64,000 bases of DNA from Clostridium_AM sp963780135 (lineage in GTDB: Bacteria; Bacillota; Clostridia; Clostridiales; Clostridiaceae), in NCBI GenBank assembly GCA_963780135.1, contig CAWAAR010000001.1, positions 124,001-188,000 of the forward strand, read 5' to 3'. The position numbers and the translations under genes were made by a program. The notes under the pieces were generated by a model. It did no database searches and was not told where the DNA came from. It saw only the letters and a program-made list of their open reading frames with translations. Shown here piece by piece: positions 1 through 8,598 of this stretch (positions are counted from its first letter, which is position 1; every line of letters starts with the position of its first letter).

Positions 1-929
1 AAATGATTAGACGAATAAAAGAAAATTCTTCAAATATTAATATGCAATCAGGAAACTTATCCTCTGCCGCAGGAGAAATATCTAGTTCATCACAAAATGT
101 TACAGAAGCAATAAGTGAAATTGCACAAGGAACAAGTACACAATCTGAAGATTTAATAAATGTAGCAGACATCCTTAATGAATTTAGTAATAAGTTATCT
201 GGAATGGTTAGTGAAATACAAATTGTAGATTCAAATTCTAGAGAAATTAGTTTAATGGCAAAAGAAAGTAGTAGTGAGATGAATAAATTAAATGAATCTG
301 TTACAAAAGTTGGTAATTCATTCAAGACATTTAACGGTAAAATTGTTAACCTTGGAAAAGATGTAAATGGAATAAACGAGTTTACGAATATAATAAATAG
401 TATTGCAGAACAAACAAATTTATTAGCATTGAATGCTGCTATTGAGGCAGCCAGAGCCGGAGAGGCAGGACGAGGATTTTCAGTGGTAGCAGATGAAATA
501 AGAAAACTTGCTGAGCAGTCTCAAATATCATCAGAGAGCATTAGTAGATTAATTAATGAGATATCTAAAAATACTGATGTTATAGTTCAAGATTCTGTTG
601 AAATGGATGCTGAATTAATAAACCAAGTTAAGATTATAAATAGTTCAATATTATCTTTTAAAAAAATCATAGAAGCTGTGAATGAAGTAATTCCTAAAAT
701 TCAAACAGTTAAAAATTCTGCTGAAAGTATAGATAAAGATAAAAATGATATTCTAGTTAGGGTAGATGGTGTATCTTCAGTTTCACTTGAAGTTTCAGCC
801 TCTTCACAAGAAATTTCTGCATCGTCTGAAGAAATGAATGCTTCCACAGAAGAAGTAGCAGCCTCCTCACAAATACTTAGCACTATGACTAAAGAAATGC
901 TTGAGGAAGTAAACAAGTTTAAAATTTAA
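1..929 (+). CDS. methyl-accepting chemotaxis protein, C-terminal part (5' end outside window)
   Basis: This is the cytoplasmic signalling half of a chemoreceptor, which couples ligand sensing to CheW/CheA. The reading frame is open from the first bases, so the sensor and membrane part lies upstream of the window and the first Met seen here is internal. The hallmark hairpin tip is present at about residues 130-165 (EQTNLLALNAAIEAARAGE followed by GRGFSVVADEIRKLAEQS). Around it are long Ser/Glu/Ala-rich heptads typical of the four-helix bundle, including adaptation-type E/Q pairs near the C-terminus. A strong terminator follows directly. The family call is certain; the ligand cannot be inferred. 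Confidence 0.95.
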   Translation, partial: MIRRIKENSSNINMQSGNLSSAAGEISSSSQNVTEAISEIAQGTSTQSEDLINVADILNEFSNKLSGMVSEIQIVDSNSREISLMAKESSSEMNKLNESVTKVGNSFKTFNGKIVNLGKDVNGINEFTNIINSIAEQTNLLALNAAIEAARAGEAGRGFSVVADEIRKLAEQSQISSESISRLINEISKNTDVIVQDSVEMDAELINQVKIINSSILSFKKIIEAVNEVIPKIQTVKNSAESIDKDKNDILVRVDGVSSVSLEVSASSQEISASSEEMNASTEEVAASSQILSTMTKEMLEEVNKFKI

Positions 930-930
930 A

Positions 931-984
931 AACAAAAAAATAGAGCCTGAATTGATGAAATTGAATGGCTCTATTTGTTTTTTC
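931..984 (+). terminator. Rho-independent terminator of the chemoreceptor gene
   Basis: A 10-bp stem (AAATAGAGCC at 938-947 with GGCTCTATTT at 967-976) is followed by a T-rich run. It starts two bases after the stop codon. Confidence 0.9.
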
Positions 985-1081
985 GCCTTTATATCTTTTA
1001 ATTTTTTTAAAAACCATCATTTATATGTAAGATATTTTCTATTTTTTTTAATATTAGTTACATCCTTTTCCCTGCTGTACC

Positions 1082-1110
1082 TTGACACCATTGGTTAGTT
1101 AATATATTAT
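1082..1110 (+). promoter_or_regulatory. sigma-A promoter of gltX
   Basis: TTGACA (1082-1087), a 17-bp spacer and TATTAT (1105-1110) form a near-consensus promoter about 80 bp upstream of the gltX start. It places the transcript start near 1117, just before a terminator-like hairpin. Confidence 0.8.
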
Positions 1111-1136
1111 TATAGTTAGTAATATTATGTCAGTTT

Positions 1137-1170
1137 ACCTTTCGTCACAGTGATGAGAGGTTTTTATTTT
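1137..1170 (+). terminator. terminator-like hairpin in the gltX leader (possible attenuator)
   Basis: An 11-bp stem (1137-1147 with 1151-1161, two G-U pairs, loop CAG) runs directly into TTTTTATTTT. It lies between the gltX promoter and the gltX ribosome site, so transcripts must pass it to reach the gene. The leader is far too short for a T-box. Whether it attenuates gltX or is only a weak terminator is inference. Confidence 0.6.
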
Positions 1171-1192
1171 AATAAATACAGGAGTGATAAAA

Positions 1193-2647
1193 ATGGCTAA
1201 AGTTAGAACAAGATTTGCCCCAAGTCCAACAGGTTACATGCATGTTGGTAATTTAAGAACAGCATTATATGCTTATTTAATAGCAAAACATGAAGATGGA
1301 GACTTTATACTTAGAATAGAAGACACCGACCAGGAAAGATTTGTAGATGGTGCTTTAGATATCATTTATAATACGCTAAAAGTTACTGGATTAAAACATG
1401 ATGAAGGTCCTGATATAGAAGGCCCTGTAGGTCCCTATGTACAAAGTGATAGAACACACATATATATAGAATATGCTAAACAGCTAATAGAAAAAGGTGA
1501 AGCTTACTATTGTTTCTGTTCTAAGGAAAGAATGGATACTTTAAGAACAGCCGCTGAAGCTGAAAAAACAGCTGCTAAATATGATAAACACTGTCTTAGC
1601 TTATCAAAGGAAGAAGTAGAAGAAAAGTTGTCTTCTGGTATTCCTTATGTTATAAGACAAAATAATCCATCTACAGGTACTACAAGCTTTGAAGATGATA
1701 TTTACGGAACTATAACTGTAGATAACTCTGAATTAGATGATATGATACTTATAAAATCAGATGGATTCCCTACATATAATTTTGCCAATGTAGTAGATGA
1801 CCATTTAATGAGCATAACTCATGTAGTTCGTGGAAGTGAATACCTATCCTCTTCACCTAAATATAACAGATTATATGAAGCTTTTGGATGGGAAGTTCCA
1901 ATATACGTTCACTGCCCTCCAATAATGAAAGATACTCAACATAAATTAAGTAAGAGAAATGGAGATGCTTCCTTCGAAGACTTAGTTGCAAAAGGGTACT
2001 TAAAAGATGCTATATTAAACTATATAGCACTACTTGGATGGAATCCTGGTGGAGAAGAAGAAATATTCTCTCTTGAAGGATTAGTAAAAATCTTTAATTA
2101 TAAAAATATAAATAAATCACCAGCTATATTTGATGATGTAAAATTAAAATGGATGAATGGAGAGTATATAAAGAAGCTTCCATTAGAAGACTTCCACAAG
2201 CTAGCTCTTCCTTATTATAAACAAGTTATAACTAAAGATTTAGATTTAAGTAAAATAAGCCCACTTTTACATACAAGAGTAGAAGTACTAAATGAAATAC
2301 CTGATATGGTAGACTTTTTTGAAGCTTTACCAGAACATTCAGCAGAACTTTATGTTCACAAGAAGATGAAAACAAATTTTGAAAATTCACTAGATGTTTT
2401 AGAAAAAATATTACCTAGATTTGAAGCTTTAGATCCATGGACTTTTGAAAATATAGAAAAAATATGCATGGATTTAGTAGCAGAAATGGGTGTTAAAAAC
2501 GGTATAGTTTTATGGCCTGTAAGAACTGCTGTTTCAGGAAAGAAATCCACTCCAGGTGGCGCTTATGAAATAGCTGAAATAATAGGTAAAGAAGAAACTT
2601 TAAGAAGAATACAAGTAGGTATTGAAAAGTTAAAATCAGCACAATAA
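1193..2647 (+). CDS. gltX: glutamyl-tRNA synthetase
   Basis: This class I aminoacyl-tRNA synthetase charges tRNA-Glu (and, in organisms lacking GlnRS, often tRNA-Gln) in the cytosol. The HIGH-type motif (PSPTGYMHVG, residues 10-19) and the KMSKS-type motif (HKLSKRNG, about residue 250) are both visible. The 484-aa length fits the bacterial family. An in-frame GTG at 1184 would add three residues, but it overlaps the ribosome site AGGAG (1180-1184), which is correctly spaced for the ATG at 1193, so that start was chosen. The gene has its own promoter and a leader hairpin and ends at a strong inverted repeat. It is monocistronic. Confidence 0.97.
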   Translation: MAKVRTRFAPSPTGYMHVGNLRTALYAYLIAKHEDGDFILRIEDTDQERFVDGALDIIYNTLKVTGLKHDEGPDIEGPVGPYVQSDRTHIYIEYAKQLIEKGEAYYCFCSKERMDTLRTAAEAEKTAAKYDKHCLSLSKEEVEEKLSSGIPYVIRQNNPSTGTTSFEDDIYGTITVDNSELDDMILIKSDGFPTYNFANVVDDHLMSITHVVRGSEYLSSSPKYNRLYEAFGWEVPIYVHCPPIMKDTQHKLSKRNGDASFEDLVAKGYLKDAILNYIALLGWNPGGEEEIFSLEGLVKIFNYKNINKSPAIFDDVKLKWMNGEYIKKLPLEDFHKLALPYYKQVITKDLDLSKISPLLHTRVEVLNEIPDMVDFFEALPEHSAELYVHKKMKTNFENSLDVLEKILPRFEALDPWTFENIEKICMDLVAEMGVKNGIVLWPVRTAVSGKKSTPGGAYEIAEIIGKEETLRRIQVGIEKLKSAQ

Positions 2648-2657
2648 TCACATTATA

Positions 2658-2697
2658 TTTAAAGAGGTTGATCCCTAAAAAGGTCAACCTCTTTAAA
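2658..2697 (+). terminator. terminator hairpin downstream of gltX
   Basis: A perfect 14-bp stem pairs TTTAAAGAGGTTGA (2658-2671) with its complement at 2684-2697. It begins 10 bp after the gltX stop. The T-tract is short, so efficiency is uncertain. Confidence 0.75.
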
Positions 2698-2765
2698 TTA
2701 CTATGGTAACTTTACGAATTGTATTATAGTAAACAACTTACTTATCAAAACACTACTCTATTTTT

Positions 2766-2963
2766 ACATTTATCCGATAGCTACCATCCGTAACACTACC
2801 ATCACACACAGCGAAAGCGATTCGCACAAAATCATAGATTTTGGCTCTCTGCTTTTCTTTAAGGTTGGAGATAACGGCTGATACGCTCCTGGATAAGTTC
2901 TTCTAAGACTCATATTACGATCGTATTCCTCACAAGCAAACTCCACCTAAGTCTAAGAATCAC
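2766..2963 (-). ncRNA. structured repeat element A, HEARO/omega-RNA-like candidate
   Basis: The minus strand starts at GTGA (2963-2960) and reads TTCTTAGACT, which pairs with AGTCTTAGAA further on (9 of 10 pairs). Inside lies the 10-bp palindrome TACGATCGTA. Later hairpins include CAAAATC/GATTTTG and GCGAA/TTCGC, and TTATCC pairs with GGATAA to close the far side. A shortened relative lies at 62763-62825, starting at the same GTGATTCTTAG, with compensating changes in the first stem. No protein is encoded. Insertion directly after GTGA is a known trait of HEARO elements (RNAs associated with IsrB-type nucleases). That assignment is inference; the structure and the second copy are seen. The far boundary is approximate. 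Confidence 0.55.
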
Positions 2964-3636
2964 TTGATTCTATATACACGTCTCCCTTTTTTGTTATAAT
3001 TCTCAGACCTATATATAAAGAAATACTCCATATTATAATATTATAAATAAACACTCCAAATTGACCTTGATAAATAATAGGTATATCTACTTTATCTGCA
3101 GTAAAAATATAAATAGTCATAGGAAACATATAGTATACTGCTAAAATAGCAAAAGAAATTCCATCATTAAATTTGGTCCTCAATACTCCTAAAAGGTTTC
3201 CCCCACAAAGTGCAAACATAAAATATAAAAATTGATACAGCCACACTCCTAAAGGAGTAAATTTTGCTACTTCTATAACTTTTAATGTACCATAATCATC
3301 TGGTGCCATATTCTTTTGCAGAACATAATTATTAAATGTAAATACTTGAAAAGAAGAAAGTACTGCTGCTGTTAAAACAAATAAAACTAAAGTACCTAAG
3401 TAAAAACTTTTTCTTTTCCCTCCTATGCTAACCCAATAGTTAAAAGCAAACTTATATCCATAATAAGCATAAACAAACAAACTAATTTCTTGTAATACAT
3501 ACCAATTCTCTATATACATATGCTGTCCATAATTTTGGACCATAAAGTACACTGTTCCAAATAAAATAATAACTATTAAAGCTGCAATTTTTCTACTTAA
3601 AAAGTTAAGTTTTAAACTTGCTTTTAACTGTGTCAT
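2953..3636 (-). CDS. ABC transporter permease-like membrane protein
   Basis: This 227-aa polytopic protein has about six hydrophobic segments (roughly residues 15-33, 50-66, 80-100, 125-148, 160-178 and 190-212) and no extracytoplasmic domain. It is the last gene of a GntR / ABC ATPase / permease / permease operon, so a role as a membrane subunit of an exporter is inferred from context. The stop codon lies inside the structured element: the last codons AGT GAT TCT TAG span the GTGA boundary of the element. The natural C-terminus may therefore have been replaced, losing only a few residues or more. The substrate is unknown. Confidence 0.75.
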   Translation of the reverse strand: MTQLKASLKLNFLSRKIAALIVIILFGTVYFMVQNYGQHMYIENWYVLQEISLFVYAYYGYKFAFNYWVSIGGKRKSFYLGTLVLFVLTAAVLSSFQVFTFNNYVLQKNMAPDDYGTLKVIEVAKFTPLGVWLYQFLYFMFALCGGNLLGVLRTKFNDGISFAILAVYYMFPMTIYIFTADKVDIPIIYQGQFGVFIYNIIIWSISLYIGLRIITKKGDVYIESSDS

Positions 3637-3650
3637 AACATCACACTCCT

Positions 3651-4367
3651 TTACTCTATATCTATTCTCATAAATATCCTCTTAGCTAAAACATATAACA
3701 TTATAGAAATTATAGTATAAAATATCATAATAAGAGAAAAATTTTTATTTGTATCGAAAACTAAGTTTATGATTTTCCATATATATTGTTTTTTAATATA
3801 AACACATAATAAACTTGTTAAAAGAACAGCATTCACTATTACAGCAAATAATGTACTAGAAAAAGAAATTATACTTATAAAATTAGCAATAGCAAAAATT
3901 AATGTTAACATGATGAAACTTATTAGTAAAATTTTAAAGTATGAATGCAAATTTAAGCCCTTGAGATTGAATCCCATATATGGAATTCTAATATCATTTT
4001 CATATTTTCCTACACTCATAACATAAGATAAAAAAGTTACAGCTGTTGAAATGGTACTTAATATTATGTTAAATGCCATAATTCCAAAATAATATTTTTT
4101 TCTTGTATAACCTATATTTATAAAATAACACACTGTTTTTTTATAAACTGTTGTTAAACATGTGTTAGCCATAATTAACATTACTAATAAAGTTAAAAAA
4201 GCTGATGGTATCATACTATAATTCCTCTCTTTTAACTGAGATATCATTAATACATTACTAAATGCCAAATTTACACTAAATATTAAAGCCAAAAAAATTT
4301 GCCCTATACTTTGTTTTAAAATAACTAATAATTGAAATTTTAATTCATTCTTATTAAGTTCATTCAT
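3651..4367 (-). CDS. ABC-2-like membrane permease subunit
   Basis: This 238-aa integral membrane protein has about six transmembrane stretches (near residues 18-38, 52-74, 95-118, 140-163, 170-195 and 208-230). It lies 19 bp downstream of an ABC ATPase and 14 bp upstream of a second membrane protein, within a GntR-led operon like Bacillus ytrABC-type loci. It presumably forms the channel with its neighbour. There is no signature sequence I can tie to a substrate. The start has a good GGAG ribosome site (GGAGAAGGTG). Confidence 0.75.
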   Translation of the reverse strand: MNELNKNELKFQLLVILKQSIGQIFLALIFSVNLAFSNVLMISQLKERNYSMIPSAFLTLLVMLIMANTCLTTVYKKTVCYFINIGYTRKKYYFGIMAFNIILSTISTAVTFLSYVMSVGKYENDIRIPYMGFNLKGLNLHSYFKILLISFIMLTLIFAIANFISIISFSSTLFAVIVNAVLLTSLLCVYIKKQYIWKIINLVFDTNKNFSLIMIFYTIISIMLYVLAKRIFMRIDIE

Positions 4368-4386
4368 AAAATCACCTTCTCCCCTT

Positions 4387-5253
4387 CTACACTGAAGTTA
4401 AATAAACAAATAGCTTTTGAAGAGGTACATTCTTTATATTAAGGTTCATATTTTCGAGTTTCAATATTTCTTCCCTAGTAATGGTTTGAAATATAGCTGC
4501 ATTTTCGGTGCTTCCTATAATCTCTTTATCTATTACATTTTTGTTTTTTAGAACTTCTTCCATTCTTTCTTTGTCCCCACTTATATAAAAAGCTTTAGTT
4601 CTTAAAGTGTCTGCTTCTTCTTCTAATATAACTTTGCCCTTATGAATTATTATTACATTTTCCAGTAATTTACTCACTTCATCTATAAGATGAGTAGAAA
4701 ATATTATGGTTCTGGGGTGTTCACTATAATCTTCTAATAAAATATTATAAAATTTTTCTCTAGACACTGCATCAAGACCTGTATAAGCCTCATCATATAT
4801 TGTAAGAGGTGCCCTACTTGCTAATCCTATTATTATGGAAACTATAGACTTCATTCCCTTTGAAAGATTCTTATATTGTTTATTTATGTCTACCTGAAAT
4901 TCTTTAATTAGCCTTTTTTCAAATTCTTTATCCCAATGAGCACCAAAACTTCTAGCTGTACTAAATATTTCTCTTACCAAAAATGTTGGTATAAATTTAG
5001 GGTTATCACTTATAAAACAAATTTTATTAAGAGCTTTTTCATTTTCAAATGGCTCTTCACCAAAAACTTTTACTGTTCCAGAGTTTTGAATATATAAAGC
5101 TGAGATTATTTTTAAAAGCGTAGTTTTACCTGCTCCATTTCTTCCTAATAATCCATATATCTTATTCTGTTCTATATTCAAACTCAAATCATCCAAAGCT
5201 TTTGTTTTTAAAAATTTCTTATTTAAATTTTTTATTTCCACTGCTAAGTTCAT
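4387..5253 (-). CDS. ABC transporter ATP-binding protein (YtrB-like)
   Basis: This 288-aa nucleotide-binding subunit has Walker A GRNGAGKTT (residues 37-45), a signature region LSKGMKS in place of LSGGQ, Walker B LTIYDEAYTGLD and a switch His in FSTHLIDE. The D-E-A-Y-T form replaces the usual D-E-P-T. Similar variants occur in the small exporter ATPases that travel with YtrA-type GntR regulators. A C-terminal extension of about 80 residues follows the ATPase core. The operon order regulator-ATPase-permease-permease suggests export or envelope-stress detoxification; the substrate is unknown. Confidence 0.88.
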   Translation of the reverse strand: MNLAVEIKNLNKKFLKTKALDDLSLNIEQNKIYGLLGRNGAGKTTLLKIISALYIQNSGTVKVFGEEPFENEKALNKICFISDNPKFIPTFLVREIFSTARSFGAHWDKEFEKRLIKEFQVDINKQYKNLSKGMKSIVSIIIGLASRAPLTIYDEAYTGLDAVSREKFYNILLEDYSEHPRTIIFSTHLIDEVSKLLENVIIIHKGKVILEEEADTLRTKAFYISGDKERMEEVLKNKNVIDKEIIGSTENAAIFQTITREEILKLENMNLNIKNVPLQKLFVYLTSV

Positions 5254-5288
5254 TTTTCTCCCCCCTATTCTGTACTTTCACTTGATTC

Positions 5289-5657
5289 TTATTTGTTTTC
5301 CAAATTATTAATCATTTCTATTAACTCTTCACTTGTTATATCTAGCTTTTTAGCCTCTGAAATCATTTTAGCTACATATTCTTGAAGAAAGACATTTTTA
5401 CGTTTCTTTTTAATATATTCTTTTGCCCCCACTTTAACAAACATACCTACACCTCTTTTTTTAAAAAGTATACCTTCATCTACCAGCATATTTATTCCCT
5501 TACCTGCTGTAGCTGGATTTATCCCATAAACAGAAGCAAACTGATTTGTAGACATAACTTGTTCCTCTTCATTTAGAATCCCATTCAACACATCATCCTC
5601 TATACCTTCTGCCACCTGGAGGTAAATTGGTTTACTATCATCAATTAAAATTTTCAT
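5289..5657 (-). CDS. GntR-family (YtrA subfamily) transcriptional regulator
   Basis: At 122 aa this is a short GntR protein. The N-terminal winged helix (about residues 10-75, ending in KKRGVGMFV) is followed only by a short helical tail, as in the YtrA subfamily. It is the first gene of the operon with the ABC ATPase and two permeases. A perfect 10-bp inverted repeat overlaps its own -10 element just upstream, which fits autorepression of the whole unit. The inducer is unknown; for relatives it is often a cell-wall antibiotic. Confidence 0.9.
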   Translation of the reverse strand: MKILIDDSKPIYLQVAEGIEDDVLNGILNEEEQVMSTNQFASVYGINPATAGKGINMLVDEGILFKKRGVGMFVKVGAKEYIKKKRKNVFLQEYVAKMISEAKKLDITSEELIEMINNLENK

Positions 5658-5677
5658 ATACTACCTCCCAACTTGAT

Positions 5678-5729
5678 TAGTTAATTAGTTATGTAATTAA
5701 CTATATAACAAATCAACACTTTATGTCAA
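5678..5729 (-). promoter_or_regulatory. promoter and operator of the GntR/ABC operon
   Basis: The minus strand carries TTGACA (5729-5724), a 16-17 bp spacer and a TATAT-type -10 (about 5706-5701). TAGTTAATTA (5678-5687) and TAATTAACTA (5694-5703) form a perfect 10-bp inverted repeat separated by 6 bp and covering the -10 and start region. This is the expected position of a GntR repressor site. Confidence 0.7.
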
Positions 5730-5736
5730 TATAAAA

Positions 5737-5767
5737 GCAAGTAGTTTTAATTTTTAAAACTACTTGC
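5737..5767 (-). terminator. perfect 14-bp hairpin between topB and the GntR promoter
   Basis: GCAAGTAGTTTTAA pairs with its complement across a TTT loop, and on the minus strand it is followed by TTTTAT. It would stop transcripts that leak from topB into the GntR operon. Confidence 0.65.
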
Positions 5768-5857
5768 CAAATTCAAATTTTAAATTTAATTTTCTACTTT
5801 TACCTAAGTTATATTTGAAAAATGAGGTTGTTTTTATTTTAACCTGTTAATGATTAA

Positions 5858-5896
5858 TAAAAAGACCACATTAGATTTCTCTAACATGGTCTTTTT
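5858..5896 (-). terminator. terminator of topB
   Basis: AAAAAGACCA pairs with TGGTCTTTTT, with a small internal loop and a second short stem (TTA/TAA). It is placed 7 bp after the topB stop, and U-rich sequence follows on the minus strand. Confidence 0.75.
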
Positions 5897-5902
5897 ATCC
5901 CA

Positions 5903-8230
5903 TTATGAATTTTCAAAGGAAAATTCTATTTTCCCACCTTTTATTATAAGTCTTGCATTAAATTCATTACCTTTTTTTGATTTAAGTCCATTTATAATAT
6001 CTGTTTTTCCTTCACTCATTAACTTTTTAACTTGTGTCTCAGATATTTTTTTTCCACAAATATCTCCTACAAAGAATTTGCACCCACTTTGCCAGTTATT
6101 GCAGCCATACCCTTTACTGTTTTTTACAATATCTCCAGTTTTACATATAGGGCATAAGCCAAGAGATTCTCTAGTTCCATTCTCATTTTTACTAGTCGAT
6201 GAACTTTTTTTACCTTTAGATGAACCTTTGCTTTTTACTACGTTGTTATTTTTATCCTTAACTTCTTCAAAGAAACTGTTCATATCACCCATATTCATTT
6301 TATCCATAACTTTTTTCATGTTAAATTTAGTATAATCCTCTAGTTTTTTCATAAATATCTCTGAAGCTATTTCTTTGCTATATACCATTTTTAGTCCTTT
6401 TTCCCAACTAGCTGTAAGTGTAGGATTAAGCAGTGTAGGTATAGAATTTCTCACTACCTCATATATCATTTCTCCCTTTTGAGTTGGAAATATGACTTGA
6501 GTTTTCTTATCAGACATAATATAACCTATTTTTTCTAACTTTTTTAATATTTCAGCTCTAGTAGCAGAAGTTCCTATGCCTGCTCCCTTTATTTGCTCTC
6601 TAAGCTCCTCATCTTCAATTAATTTACCCGCATTTTCCATGGCAATAATTATAGATCCTGATGTATACCTTTTAGGAGGTGAAGTTTCCCCTTCCTTTAC
6701 TTCCATATCAACTACATCTATTGTTTGATTCTTTTTAAGCTTACTTAAAAACTTTAAGTTCTTTTCCTCTTTATTTTTTTTATACTCTTTTAATACATTA
6801 AGATATCCTTCCTCTACACAGACTTTATCTGATGTAAAGAATCTTTCTCCACCTGCTTTAGTTGTAATAGAAACTTTGTTATATTTAGCTGGTGGATAAA
6901 ATATAGCCAAAAATCTTCTAAGTACTAAATTGTATACCTTTTTTTCCAAATCTCCAAGAGCATTATAGCTTTGAAGACCTTCACCTGTAGGTATAATAGC
7001 ATAATGGTCAGTTATCTTGCTGTCATTTACATATTTAGTTTTTTCTAAATTTGAATACCACTTATTACTTAATATATTTTCTACTATACCCTTTATTTCC
7101 TCATCACCATTATATTTCAAAAGTTTACTTATATTTTTATCTATTTCCTTAGCTACAGCCTTAGATAAAACCCTAGCATCTGTTCTTGGATATGTAAGTA
7201 ATTTTTTTTCATATAAGGATTGTACTTTATTTAAAGTTTCTTCCGGGCTTATCTTGAATTTCTTTGAGCACTCATTTTGAAGTTCTGCTAAATTAAAAAG
7301 CAGTGGAGCATTTTTAACTTCAACAGTCTTTTTTATATCCTCTATAATCGGCTCTTCCTGAAAAATCTTATCTCCTATTTCTTCTATAAACTTTTCTGCA
7401 TCTTCCCTTTTTTTAAAGCCACCTTCATTATACAAAAGAGGTGAGTCTTTATATTTAGAACCTTCTACAGATTTCCATTCACCTTCATAAACCATTTCTT
7501 CTTCATATTCTCCACTGGAATTACCATCAAAGCTTCCAAGTATTTTATAAAATGGTGTTTTTACAAAACTTCTGAATTCTCGTTCTCTATCTACAATCAT
7601 TCCTAAAACACAGCTCATGACTCTACCTACTGCAATTACTACTAAATTATCTCCAGTCGCATTAGCTACAGTCTTTCCATACTTAAGAGTTAAAAGTCTA
7701 GAAAAATTTATCCCTAAAAGGTAATCTTCCTTTGCTCTTAAATATGCTGAGTCAGCTAGTGAATCATATTCTGAAATGTCTTTTGCTTCTTTTATGCCTC
7801 TACGTATTTCCTCTTCTGTTTGAGAATCAATCCATACTCTCTTTTTTTCTTTACCTTGTACTCCTACCATTTGGTCTACAAGTCTGTAAATATATTCTCC
7901 TTCTCTTCCTGAGTCGGTACATACATATATTTTATTTATATCTTCTCTCTTTAATAATCCTCTAACCACATTAAACTGCTTTGATACTGCGGAAATAATT
8001 TCATATTTATATTCCTTAGGTAAAAAAGGCAAAGTATCTAAAGACCATTTTTTAAGCTTGGGATCATAAGCTTCTGGATAACTCATAGTTACCATATGTC
8101 CTACGCACCAAGAAAATACAGCCTTATCTGATTCTATATATCCATCTCTTTTTATACCCTTTACATTTAAAAGTTTAACATATTCCATAGCCACTGATGG
8201 CTTTTCTGTAATAAACAAAGCTTTACTCAT
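5903..8230 (-). CDS. topB: DNA topoisomerase III
   Basis: This type IA topoisomerase relaxes and decatenates DNA. The TOPRIM domain is N-terminal (ITEKPSVA near residue 8; acidic motif TDSGREGE at residues 105-112). The catalytic tyrosine is Tyr347 in LLTYPRTDARVL. After the core, a Cys-rich segment (CPIC...GCNNWQSGC) near residues 690-720 resembles a topoisomerase zinc finger, so the 775-aa length exceeds that of the plain E. coli enzyme. The second Asp of the usual D-x-D-x-E is Gly108 here, a change also found in other Firmicute TopIII proteins. The gene is monocistronic with its own terminator, and GAGAGG precedes the ATG. Confidence 0.95.
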   Translation of the reverse strand: MSKALFITEKPSVAMEYVKLLNVKGIKRDGYIESDKAVFSWCVGHMVTMSYPEAYDPKLKKWSLDTLPFLPKEYKYEIISAVSKQFNVVRGLLKREDINKIYVCTDSGREGEYIYRLVDQMVGVQGKEKKRVWIDSQTEEEIRRGIKEAKDISEYDSLADSAYLRAKEDYLLGINFSRLLTLKYGKTVANATGDNLVVIAVGRVMSCVLGMIVDREREFRSFVKTPFYKILGSFDGNSSGEYEEEMVYEGEWKSVEGSKYKDSPLLYNEGGFKKREDAEKFIEEIGDKIFQEEPIIEDIKKTVEVKNAPLLFNLAELQNECSKKFKISPEETLNKVQSLYEKKLLTYPRTDARVLSKAVAKEIDKNISKLLKYNGDEEIKGIVENILSNKWYSNLEKTKYVNDSKITDHYAIIPTGEGLQSYNALGDLEKKVYNLVLRRFLAIFYPPAKYNKVSITTKAGGERFFTSDKVCVEEGYLNVLKEYKKNKEEKNLKFLSKLKKNQTIDVVDMEVKEGETSPPKRYTSGSIIIAMENAGKLIEDEELREQIKGAGIGTSATRAEILKKLEKIGYIMSDKKTQVIFPTQKGEMIYEVVRNSIPTLLNPTLTASWEKGLKMVYSKEIASEIFMKKLEDYTKFNMKKVMDKMNMGDMNSFFEEVKDKNNNVVKSKGSSKGKKSSSTSKNENGTRESLGLCPICKTGDIVKNSKGYGCNNWQSGCKFFVGDICGKKISETQVKKLMSEGKTDIINGLKSKKGNEFNARLIIKGGKIEFSFENS

Positions 8231-8598
8231 AAAAAACCTCTCTGTATCTTAATTCTAAAGTATTTCTTCTGACAAGTTACTTGTCCAATTATACACTAAA
8301 TTAGCCAAATTTGAAAACTTGTTTTAAGAATCAACGTTATTTTAAATTATAAATATATAACTTCAAAATTAAATTTCACTATAAATTAAACTTTAACTTT
8401 GAGTAAAGTAAATAGTAAAATTTAATTATGATATTGTATGTCTATAGTTTCAAAATCAATTATATCATAATTTAGTTTTTCAAATAATATTATTGCCAAA
8501 GGTATGCTTTTTATCCATACTTTATATTAACTTTAAGTTTAGAATTTAGGCTCTGTTAAAGAATATGGTGTTCTTGTAGGGTTAGTAAAAGCTATTCT
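8231..8598. other. non-coding interval between topB and the DUF364 gene
   Basis: No reading frame with a plausible start is visible here. Near the topB start lies a perfect palindrome GACAAGT-T-ACTTGTC (8271-8285) that could be a regulator site for topB. The rest is AT-rich with no clear hairpin. Confidence 0.5.

Noticed and set aside
5279..5290. 12-mer identical to the flank of element A (AGAATCAAGTGA on the minus strand)
   Set aside because: No element follows it. It may be an empty target-like site, but a 12-mer in AT-rich DNA is weak evidence.
5850..6335. 161-codon plus-strand frame opposite the end of topB
   Set aside because: It is antisense to well-conserved topB coding sequence, has no ribosome site and a composition typical of a shadow frame.
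8331..8358. CGTTAT followed at similar distance by ATATAAC, a possible third ModE box
   Set aside because: The second half-site is shifted and mismatched, and the AT-rich context makes chance likely.
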